Shown here one piece after another: positions 13,610-19,924 of a DNA stretch of 19,924 bases; position 1 is the first letter of the stretch; each line of letters starts with the position of its first letter. A program made the translations under genes and the position numbers. Source of the stretch: JAZGDL01 sp036477795. GTDB taxonomy: Bacteria; Planctomycetota; Phycisphaerae; UBA1845. The DNA is taken from contig JAZGDL010000134.1 of assembly GCA_036477795.1 (NCBI GenBank), positions 1-19,924 on the forward strand, in the 5' to 3' direction. Under the pieces are notes generated by a model. It was not told the origin of the DNA. It saw only the letters and a list, made by a program, of their open reading frames with translations, and searched no databases.

Positions 13610-13861
13610 ATGTCGCTCCAGCGCCGCCCGCGGGCCTTGCCGGTCTCTCGGTTGACGTCCTTCGGCACAAGCTACCGCACACCCGGCAGGGGTTCCTGCG
13701 GGTGGACCTGCCGGCTACACCAACGCCGTCGCGACAATCTCCCCCCAAGCACCGGGGCTATCCGGGGCTTCAAAAAGGCCCCGGAGGCCCCGCTCGGCGG
13801 CGATGCGGGCGTTGCATTTCAGAGGCAGCGAGACGGGGACGACTACCGCGCGGCGAGGATG

Positions 13862-13925
13862 CGTGGTACGATAGAGGCAGTCAGGTTGGCACACGGATCT
13901 GATTGAATCAATAGGAGAATAACCA
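13862..13925 (+). repeat. 64-bp direct repeat, left copy (carries the RBS of the prepilin-like gene)
   Basis: Identical to 15202-15265 except at three positions. It contains GTG GTA CGA TAG, which reads VVR-stop like the end of the following gene, then a 40-nt spacer and the AGGAG ribosome binding site (13913-13917) 7 nt before the ATG at 13925. It therefore looks like the 3' end of a lost preceding copy plus an intergenic junction. Confidence 0.9.
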
Positions 13926-15214
13926 TGTGGCCCCGGAAACGCTCGAGTGCAAACGGACGGAGTAAACCAGGGTGCGCGATTACGCGCCAGAACCTCGACC
14001 ACGGGCCCGTCTCCGCCCTTCGAGAGACCGCGCTGGCTGAAGCCCTCGGCTCGGGACTGGCGCGGTACTGCATACGGTCATTTAGGGCGAGAAGAAGCGT
14101 GGGCAGGAGTTTGCCCATCGTTCGGTCCGGCTTCACGCTGATTGAGCTGTTGGTGGTGGTGGTGATCATCACGCTTTTGCTTTCGATTTTGGCACCGAGT
14201 TTGTGCACCGCCCGGGACCAGGCCAAGGGAGTGCACTGCGGTACGCTGATGCGTGGATTCGCAGAGGGTTTGGCCCGTTATACCGCGGAGCACAACGACT
14301 GGATTCCGGGTGTGAACACAAGCGGAGTTGCCCTGCGGGTGTTGGCTATGTGGGACTGCGAAGCGCTACAAGATCCGTTCCTCCCCGTGCAGACCTTTGA
14401 CTGGATGACGCCGCTGATCCGATATGAGACCGATCTTCCGACCAGACGTGCCGAGCGAATGCACTTCTTGTTCGAAAGATTCCGCTGTCCAGCGCACCGC
14501 CCGTACAGTTCGCAACCCTTTGTTGGGAATGCCCCATGCGATGTTGGTGAGTTTCTTGCCATCCCGAACTGGCCCGCGACCAGCCATTTAATGCCGGCGG
14601 CGTTTCAATACTGGGGATGGGGCACCCGTGACAAGGTCCTGGGTTGGAGGCAGGACGGTATATTCGGCGATGTACCCATTCGCCCGAGGATATGGCCGGA
14701 CTTCTGGTCCGTTCAGGTGCCCGATCAGTACACGGCCCGGCTCGACGAAATCGGGGCTCCGGCCGGTAAGATCTTTTTTGCGGACGGGACGCGTTTTGTT
14801 TCCAATACCGGGCTCATTGACCACGACGTAAGCGTCTCGCCCTCATTCTTGGGCTCGTTTGCCACATTAGGCGCGTGGTTGCCGGGGTCCAACGCCTACG
14901 GGGTTGCTGGGGGCTCGGCCAATTGGGACGGGGATCCCATTTCGCGTGGCAGCGTCAGTGGAGGCTTCAATCTGCCCATCAGCTATCGCCACGGGTTACG
15001 ACGACGCGGCCTCCAAGGGGTACGACAACGCGGCGACGGCACCGCCCAAGGTAACAGAGGCTGGATCAACATGCTGTTTTTTGACGGGCATGTGGAGCGC
15101 GTGGGAGACAGAAAATCGCGCAAGATTGACATGTGGTACCCGGCAGGGTCAACGATAGCGCCCGGCCAAAACATAGGGATGACGACCGTTCCGTGGGATT
15201 ACGTGGTTCGATAG
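13925..15214 (+). CDS. prepilin-type (pseudopilin-like) protein with unusually long leader
   Basis: A 429-residue protein of the planctomycete prepilin-like class. The prepilin motif RSGFTLIELLVVVVIITLLL puts the cleavage site at Gly69/Phe70 with Glu at +5, followed by a 20-residue hydrophobic helix. The C-terminal INMLFFDGHVERV is the family signature. The ATG at 13925 is supported by AGGAG 7 nt upstream within the direct repeat. It leaves a basic leader of 69 residues, much longer than the usual 5-30; a GTG at 14099 would give an 11-residue leader but has only a poor GAGAAG site. It would be processed by prepilin peptidase and exported by a pilus or type II-like machine. It is flanked by 64-bp direct repeats. 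Function beyond export is unknown. Confidence 0.87.
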   Translation: MWPRKRSSANGRSKPGCAITRQNLDHGPVSALRETALAEALGSGLARYCIRSFRARRSVGRSLPIVRSGFTLIELLVVVVIITLLLSILAPSLCTARDQAKGVHCGTLMRGFAEGLARYTAEHNDWIPGVNTSGVALRVLAMWDCEALQDPFLPVQTFDWMTPLIRYETDLPTRRAERMHFLFERFRCPAHRPYSSQPFVGNAPCDVGEFLAIPNWPATSHLMPAAFQYWGWGTRDKVLGWRQDGIFGDVPIRPRIWPDFWSVQVPDQYTARLDEIGAPAGKIFFADGTRFVSNTGLIDHDVSVSPSFLGSFATLGAWLPGSNAYGVAGGSANWDGDPISRGSVSGGFNLPISYRHGLRRRGLQGVRQRGDGTAQGNRGWINMLFFDGHVERVGDRKSRKIDMWYPAGSTIAPGQNIGMTTVPWDYVVR

Positions 15215-15265
15215 AGGCAGGCAGGTTGGCACACGGATCTGATTGAATCAATGGGAGAATAACCA
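15202..15265 (+). repeat. 64-bp direct repeat, right copy (start codon lost)
   Basis: It covers the last codons of the prepilin-like gene (GTG GTT CGA TAG), its spacer and a GGGAG ribosome binding site. Where the left copy continues ACCATG, this one continues ACCAATAG, so no gene starts here. The DNA to 15371 shows no further prepilin sequence. Confidence 0.9.
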
Positions 15266-15371
15266 ATAGAAGAACTCGTATGGGGCAACGTGCTGCAAGA
15301 AGTGCTCACGGACAGCCCCGGTGATCCGGCGGGCGGGGGAGGTCGAGAGGGCATGAATTGCCATCCGTTTA

Positions 15372-15402
15372 CCCACGGATTGCAATCCGTGGGCTTGCAA
15401 TC
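15372..15402. repeat. REP-like palindromic repeat, copy 2
   Basis: Arms CCCACGGATT (15372-15381) and AATCCGTGGG (15384-15393) surround GC, so the 22-bp core is fully palindromic; CTTGCAATC follows as in copy 1. It sits between convergent genes, 17 nt beyond the protease stop, where it might also weaken read-through. Confidence 0.85.
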
Positions 15403-15418
15403 GAACTGTGGCGAAATA

Positions 15419-17836
15419 CTAGGGGCGGCGAATGGGGTGCTCGGCGGTGTCGGTCTGTCCGGCGGTGACAACGAGCAACTCGGCTTCGCCCAGCAGGTGC
15501 AGACGCATCATTAACAGGGCGGTCTCGAGCTGCATATCGATTTCCGGCAGGTTGTTGGGGTCGGGGGCCAAGTGCAACTCGTCTTCGTCTTCTTCGTCCT
15601 TGTCGTCCTTGTCGTCCTTGTCGTCCTTGTCGTCCTTGTCGTCCTTTGCGTCAGTCAGCGCATGATCTGCTTCAGCATCGGGAACATCTTGGCCGGCATC
15701 TTTGGAGTCCGTGTCTTTGGTGCCGTCGTCTTTGGCGGCTGCGGCGTCGTCAGCATTCTGGGTTGAAGTATTATCATCGGCGGCATCATCGGGCGTTTCG
15801 GGCTCATCGTCGACGGCCCCGAGAATGTCGCGCTTGCGCCACATGGTCTGAATCTTTAACCGTTCTTTCAAGACCAAGCGGTGCTCCATGTCGGGCATGA
15901 CGCCCCATTCCTGGTCGCCCTCGTCGTGGTGGAATTCCCGGCCGCTGGGTAGATAGTAGCGGGCAGTGGTGAGCTTGAGGTGGGCGGTGCTGCCGTTGAG
16001 CTGCATCAGCTTTTGCACGCTGAACTTTCCGAAGGTATGTTCGCCGAGGACGATGGCCCGCCGGTGATCCTGTAACGCGCCGGACACTATCTCCGAGGCA
16101 CTGGCGCTGGACTCGTTGACCAGGACGATCAGAGGCAACTTAGTGTAAGGCCCATCGTTGGGGGGGGAGGGGTTTTGCCACGGGGGGTCGCGCAGCCCGC
16201 GGGTGCTGACGATGGTGTCCTCGCGTTCCAGGAACAGTTGGGCCATCTCCACGGCGGCTTTCATCAGGCCGCCGGGGTTGAACCGCAAATCGAGAATAAG
16301 CCCACGCATGCCCTGTGCTGGTGCGAGAATCCTTTCTCGCACCCATCCACCGTGTTTATCGAGCTCCTCAAGCGTGGCGCTGAGGTCCTCAACGGTGTTT
16401 TCCTGGAAGGAGTTGACGCGGACGTAGGCGATGCCCATCTCCGGATCGATGTGAAAATCCCATTTGGCGGGATCGTCGGCGTCGCGTTGAAACCCCTTGA
16501 CGGACTGGATCCTGACCAGGGCCCGTGTCAGGGGGACGTCGAAGGAGCGCTTCTCACTCTCCCGGTAAATCGTGAGGGTGACTTCGGTGTCGATGGGACC
16601 GGTAATGATCTGGACGGCCTTGCTCAGGGTGAAGCCTTCGAGCGAATCACCGTTGACATGGGTGATCTGGTCTCCGGGTAGGATCCCCGCACGGTAGGCG
16701 GGGGTGTCCTCAAGCGGCGAGGCGACCACGATGGGTTTGTTGCCGCCGCCGCGAATGCTGATGCCCACGCCGACGAAATCGCCGCGGGTATGCTTGTCCA
16801 ACTCACGGAATTCGACGGGCCAGATGATGGAGGTGAAGTCGTCGAGCTCTTCCAGGGCGGCGGTGATAAATTCGTAGACCACCAGCTCTTCGGGAAGTTG
16901 GACGGTCTGCTCGTTGATGCGCATGGCCCGACGGAAATAGGACTGGGCATCCTTGCTGCGGAATCGATCGGGTTTGCTCCTGTTGACCTGTTGAAGGCGC
17001 CGGTTTAGACGGGCGTTGTATTCGGCGCGGAGGTCGTCGTCCCCCAGCCCGGCAAAGGCCTGGCGCATTTCTTCGGATTCACCGAACAGCAGCAACTGTT
17101 CAAGCCCGGCCCTGGTGACCTCCCTGAAGTCGGCCTTTTCGACGTAGAATCTCTCGACGCGATCCAGGGCCTCGGTGGCATTCTGCGGAGCGATGCTCTC
17201 GAACATTTCGACCCAGCGGGGCTCGCCCACGTCGTCCTCGCTCTTGCCATACATGGCGTCGAGACGGGCGATACCAAGACACTGGCGGCGGGCCTGCTCA
17301 TACTCGGAGTTCGATTCGAACAGCAGGGTGAGGTCGTGATAGAAGGTGTAAGCTTTGGTCCACTTGCCGGCCTCACGATGCTTGCGGGCCTTGACGACGG
17401 CACGGCCTTCGAGGTCTCGGACCCAGTCGGTTGATAGCAAGGCGTCGCGGTCGGTCGCATTGATCAAGGCCCGATGCGTTTCGATGAGCGCTTCGCGAAT
17501 CTGGTCCTTCTCCAGATGCCCTTTGGCGTTCTCCAGGTATCGTTCGTAGTCCTTGCGTTTTGCTGCGGCGCTTTCGGCCAACTGCACCCGGTAGGTTTCG
17601 ATCCATCGGGTGAGCTTGTCTCGCTGCGTGCCTTGGGCGACCGGCAAAGCAATCGATTCGGGTATGGGGGCGGTACGGGTCTGCTCGAGGTAGGCCATGT
17701 TTTGCGCCCACAGAGCCCGCCGCTCCGCCCGACTCAGGAGGGCGGCGGCGTTATCGGGCGGCTGCACCGGGGCTGCGACGGCCGACACCGTCCAGAGCAA
17801 CAACCCCATTGCCATACCACGACCAAAGCGATTCAT
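15419..17836 (-). CDS. exported S41 family (CtpA/Prc-like) PDZ protease with acidic tail
   Basis: An 805-residue carboxyl-terminal processing protease. A signal peptide is visible (GLLLWTVSAVAA, to about residue 22), so it should act in the periplasm. Residues about 30-300 form a helical, TPR-like extension. A PDZ domain lies at about 355-430 (GVGISIRGGG, AGILPGDQITHVNGDSLEGF). The S41 core holds LDLRFNPGGL (516-524) and the Ser-Lys dyad: Ser579 in SSASASEIV and Lys604 in TFGKF, 25 residues apart as in E. coli Prc. SGREFHHDEGDQEWGVMPD (631-649) is also family-typical. Residues about 675-760 are an acidic low-complexity tail with (KDD)n. The ATG at 17836 has AAGGAG 5 nt upstream. It likely trims or degrades envelope proteins; specific substrates are unknown. 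Length exceeds typical bacterial CtpA (about 400-450) and is nearer to Prc. Confidence 0.94.
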   Translation of the reverse strand: MNRFGRGMAMGLLLWTVSAVAAPVQPPDNAAALLSRAERRALWAQNMAYLEQTRTAPIPESIALPVAQGTQRDKLTRWIETYRVQLAESAAAKRKDYERYLENAKGHLEKDQIREALIETHRALINATDRDALLSTDWVRDLEGRAVVKARKHREAGKWTKAYTFYHDLTLLFESNSEYEQARRQCLGIARLDAMYGKSEDDVGEPRWVEMFESIAPQNATEALDRVERFYVEKADFREVTRAGLEQLLLFGESEEMRQAFAGLGDDDLRAEYNARLNRRLQQVNRSKPDRFRSKDAQSYFRRAMRINEQTVQLPEELVVYEFITAALEELDDFTSIIWPVEFRELDKHTRGDFVGVGISIRGGGNKPIVVASPLEDTPAYRAGILPGDQITHVNGDSLEGFTLSKAVQIITGPIDTEVTLTIYRESEKRSFDVPLTRALVRIQSVKGFQRDADDPAKWDFHIDPEMGIAYVRVNSFQENTVEDLSATLEELDKHGGWVRERILAPAQGMRGLILDLRFNPGGLMKAAVEMAQLFLEREDTIVSTRGLRDPPWQNPSPPNDGPYTKLPLIVLVNESSASASEIVSGALQDHRRAIVLGEHTFGKFSVQKLMQLNGSTAHLKLTTARYYLPSGREFHHDEGDQEWGVMPDMEHRLVLKERLKIQTMWRKRDILGAVDDEPETPDDAADDNTSTQNADDAAAAKDDGTKDTDSKDAGQDVPDAEADHALTDAKDDKDDKDDKDDKDDKDEEDEDELHLAPDPNNLPEIDMQLETALLMMRLHLLGEAELLVVTAGQTDTAEHPIRRP
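15594..15646 (-). repeat. 9-nt minisatellite encoding (DDK)n in the protease tail
   Basis: Nearly six perfect copies of GTCGTCCTT (plus strand), giving repeated Lys-Asp-Asp around residues 731-747. The absence of any silent change between copies suggests recent slippage. Changes in copy number would stay in frame. Confidence 0.95.
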
Positions 17837-17950
17837 GGTGACTCCTTGATCACTGGGACCAATTATGAGTTACAGACCGATGAGCCCGGGGATGGAAGTA
17901 CCGAACCCAACCCTCCTGCTAAACTCGTGCCCGCCAACCTACTCTGATTT

Positions 17951-17980
17951 ATTATATGATCGGCCTTGCCCGAGGTCCAA
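17951..17980 (-). promoter_or_regulatory. candidate promoter of the S41 protease gene
   Basis: On the minus strand a perfect TATAAT (17956-17951) follows TTGGAC (17980-17975) with 18 nt between. It would start transcription about 105 nt before the ATG. The -10 is the best in the window; the -35 is weak. Confidence 0.4.
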
Positions 17981-18137
17981 TACCATGCCGCTTCACATAT
18001 GAATCGACAAATGCGGACCGCCGGCGAGCTTTGCCCGGGCACTTCATAACTGTTCGGTCGAATCGTCGGCGCCGGTTAGCGCCCGCTTTTGAAAAACCAT
18101 CGCCGGCCACGCCGATAAAAACCGCGGCGGTTCTGCG

Positions 18138-18182
18138 CGGCTGGGTGGCCCTGGGAGGTTGCCATCCCAGGCCACCCAGCCG
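18138..18182. repeat. large inverted repeat upstream of uvrA
   Basis: Left arm CGGCTGGGTGGCCCTGGGA (18138-18156) and right arm TCCCAGGCCACCCAGCCG (18165-18182) pair over 18 bp with one bulged C and an 8-nt loop. No T run follows, so it is not a classical terminator. Its size and spacer location suit a REP-type element or a leader structure. The remainder of the 17837-18321 spacer shows no gene. Confidence 0.75.
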
Positions 18183-18209
18183 TACTGCGCCGGGCGAGTC
18201 CCGGGCGTA

Positions 18210-18238
18210 TTGCATCTACACCGCCGACACCGTATGCT
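18210..18238 (+). promoter_or_regulatory. weak candidate promoter for uvrA
   Basis: TTGCAT (18210-18215), 17 nt, TATGCT (18233-18238), about 85 nt upstream of the start. Both boxes are poor consensus matches. No SOS (LexA) box is recognised. Confidence 0.2.
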
Positions 18239-18321
18239 CAGGGATTTGTCTGCCGGGTCCGAAGAGGGGATGGAGTTGCGGCCCCGGCCAGGCCATAACC
18301 GACCAGGATCGGGAGCATCCG

Positions 18322-19924
18322 GTGGCGGCAGAAAAACACATCGCGGTTGTCGGTGCCCGACAGCACAACCTCAAGAACATCACGGTGCAAATCCCGCACG
18401 GTGCGTTCACCGTCGTCACCGGACTCAGCGGATCGGGTAAAAGCACGCTGGCGTTCGATACCGTGTACGCCGAGGGCGAGCGCAAGTACGTCGAGTCGCT
18501 CAGCGCCTACGCCCGACAGTTTCTGGAACAAATGCCCAAGCCGGACGTGGATCGCATCGACGGTCTGTGCCCGACGATCGCCATCCAGCAGCGGGCGGCT
18601 GCTTCCAACCCGCGGTCCACGGTAGCCACCACTACGGAAATCCACGACTACCTGCGCCTGTTGTTCGCCCAGGTGGGTGAGCCCCATTGCTGTAAGTGCC
18701 TCAAGCCCATCGTCCGGCATACCACGGCGGAGATGGTCGACGCCGTTCTGGCCCAGCCGCAAGGGGCCCGCGCCATCGTGCTCGCCCCACTCAACCACGG
18801 TGAATACAAGAACCCCGAGCAAATGCTGGAAGCGGCTGCAAAGAACGGGTTCGTGCGGGTGCGGATTGATGGAAAGGCATACACACTGGAAGAGGCTCCA
18901 TCACTGTCCAAGCGCAAGAAGGCCCGGGTCGACGTCGTCGTGGACCGGCTGATGGTGCGCGACAGCATTGCCGTGCGGCTGGCTGACAGTTTGGAACTGG
19001 CTCTCAAGCTGGGCGGCGGTCGTGTCGTGGTGGCTGTAGGGCCGGACAGCGATCACTTGAAAGACCTGGTGTTCAGCCACAACTTCGCATGCCCGGATCA
19101 CCTCGGCGTCACGCTGTGGGAGCTTTCGCCGCGGGTCTTCAGTTTCAACTCGCCTTACGGGGCATGCCGGGCCTGCGACGGGCTGGGCACCGTGCTGGAA
19201 TTCGACCCGGAGCTGGTTGTTCCGGACTCGGACCGAACGCTGGAAAACGGGGCCATCGTGGTGTGGCCTCAAGGCGGCAAGCGGGCGGCGCCCAGGCAGG
19301 GCCCGATGATGGGCACGTTCTGCAAACAGTTCGGCGTGTCGCCCGAGATACCGTTTCGCAACATCGCCCCGGCACTGGTTCAAATACTCATGCACGGAAC
19401 CACCGCCCGGGACGTCAAAACACACGGGCACAAGTTTGAGGGCGTGATACCTCATCTGCAACGGCGCTGGGAATCCACGGATTCCGAGACGGTGAAGCAG
19501 AGGCTGCACCGATTTCTGAGTGAGTCACCATGCCGGGCGTGTGCCGGGGCCCGGCTGCGGCCCGAATCACTGGCGGTGACCGTGGGCGGAAAAAGAATCG
19601 CCGAGATAAGTGCCATGAGCGTGGGCCAGGCCCGTGTGTTCTTTGATGCGCTGCGGTTCCAGGGCGAGGCGGCGGTGATCGCCAAGCAACCGCTGCGAGA
19701 AATCCGAAACCGCCTGAAGTTTCTCCAGGACGTGGGTGTCGGTTATCTGTCACTGTCGCGGGGAAGTGCCACGCTGTCGGGTGGCGAAGTGCAGCGCATC
19801 CGGCTGGCCACGCAGATCGGCAGCGGGCTGATGGGTGTCTGCTACGTGCTGGACGAGCCCACCATCGGCTTGCACCAGCGGGACAGCCGGCGGCTGGTCA
19901 ATACTCTCAAGCGGCTGGCGGACC
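18322..19924 (+). CDS. uvrA: excinuclease ABC subunit A, N-terminal part (cut by window edge)
   Basis: UvrA is the damage-recognition ATPase of nucleotide excision repair and loads UvrB at lesions. The visible 534 codons cover the first ABC module: GARQHNLKNI (11-20), Walker A GLSGSGKST (34-42), the FDTVYAEGERKYVESLSAYARQFL block (45-68), a CCKC cysteine cluster (about 128-131), the FSFNSPYGACRACDGLG zinc-finger half (about 273-289), the signature LSGGEVQRIRLATQ, and Walker B VLDEPTIGLHQRD. The GTG at 18322 is chosen because GGGAG lies 6 nt upstream and no in-frame ATG precedes it. The second ABC module lies beyond the window. The gene is divergent from the protease gene; a functional link is not implied. 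Confidence 0.97.
   Translation, partial: MAAEKHIAVVGARQHNLKNITVQIPHGAFTVVTGLSGSGKSTLAFDTVYAEGERKYVESLSAYARQFLEQMPKPDVDRIDGLCPTIAIQQRAAASNPRSTVATTTEIHDYLRLLFAQVGEPHCCKCLKPIVRHTTAEMVDAVLAQPQGARAIVLAPLNHGEYKNPEQMLEAAAKNGFVRVRIDGKAYTLEEAPSLSKRKKARVDVVVDRLMVRDSIAVRLADSLELALKLGGGRVVVAVGPDSDHLKDLVFSHNFACPDHLGVTLWELSPRVFSFNSPYGACRACDGLGTVLEFDPELVVPDSDRTLENGAIVVWPQGGKRAAPRQGPMMGTFCKQFGVSPEIPFRNIAPALVQILMHGTTARDVKTHGHKFEGVIPHLQRRWESTDSETVKQRLHRFLSESPCRACAGARLRPESLAVTVGGKRIAEISAMSVGQARVFFDALRFQGEAAVIAKQPLREIRNRLKFLQDVGVGYLSLSRGSATLSGGEVQRIRLATQIGSGLMGVCYVLDEPTIGLHQRDSRRLVNTLKRLAD

Larger units (their letters stand above)
13175..13924. other. 750-nt spacer of repeats and gene remains
   Basis: It contains the heptad array (13191-13332), element copy B (13372-13407), a fragment of a PPC-domain gene (13448-13555), a REP/BIME-like pair (13556-13609), a 7-bp GC hairpin CCGGGGC/GCCCCGG at 13762-13784, and the first 64-bp direct repeat (13862-13925). 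Between 13610 and 13861 I recognise nothing further; reading frames there show no family. Confidence 0.65.

Noticed and set aside
15215..15418. Further small gene after the prepilin-like gene
   Set aside because: The right-hand 64-bp repeat has lost its ATG, and the frames that follow show no prepilin or other motif.
18238..19509. Minus-strand frames opposite uvrA
   Set aside because: The plus strand has a complete UvrA N-terminal ABC module with Walker A, signature and Walker B motifs.

Overview
The window reads as a piece of a Planctomycetota chromosome, probably of the Phycisphaerae kind. The grounds are an ECF sigma factor fused in an operon to a membrane Ser/Thr kinase, prepilin-type proteins with a planctomycete 'FxDGH' C-terminal signature, exported proteins with dockerin-like calcium loops, an IPTL-CTERM-like sorting tail, high GC, and intergenic spaces full of palindromes and heptanucleotide repeats. 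This assignment is inference; no rRNA or taxonomic marker beyond partial gyrA and uvrA is present.

Layout. 1-1692 (-): the N-terminal 564 codons of gyrA, cut by the window edge. 1883-3660 (-): a two-gene operon, ECF sigma factor then Ser/Thr kinase, separated by one base. 3661-4672: a gene-free kilobase with a heptad repeat array, a palindrome, a candidate promoter and possible dispersed repeats. 4673-8485 (+): an exported 1270-residue protein with 22 tandem six-cysteine modules and a dockerin-like C-terminus. 8486-9029: a broken IPTL-CTERM-like sorting tail, a strong intrinsic terminator, a palindromic repeat and a structured leader. 9030-13174 (+): an exported protein with four PPC-like domains, a beta-propeller and two dockerin-like pairs, overlapping by ATGA with a prepilin-type gene. 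13175-13924: heptad array, 36-nt shared element, a fragment of a PPC-domain gene and a REP/BIME-like palindrome pair. 13925-15214 (+): a second prepilin-type gene bracketed by 64-bp direct repeats. 15419-17836 (-): a large S41 (CtpA/Prc-like) PDZ protease with an acidic DDK-repeat tail. 18322-19924 (+): uvrA, N-terminal 534 codons, divergent from the protease and cut by the window edge.

How the genes fit together. gyrA and uvrA are housekeeping DNA-topology and repair genes. The sigma/kinase pair is a signalling unit whose kinase carries an anti-sigma-like zinc motif at its N-terminus. The middle 11 kb is accessory cell-surface or secreted material. Comparing its two halves suggests that a 'PPC protein + prepilin-like protein' cassette was duplicated: the first copy is intact (9030-13174), while the second keeps the upstream 36-nt element, a PPC fragment and an intact prepilin-like gene. 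The most unusual items are the 22-module cysteine array with its 264-nt internal duplication, the orphan sorting tail detached from it, and the repeat-flanked prepilin-like gene. I see no CRISPR array, tRNA, rRNA, transposase or prophage gene.
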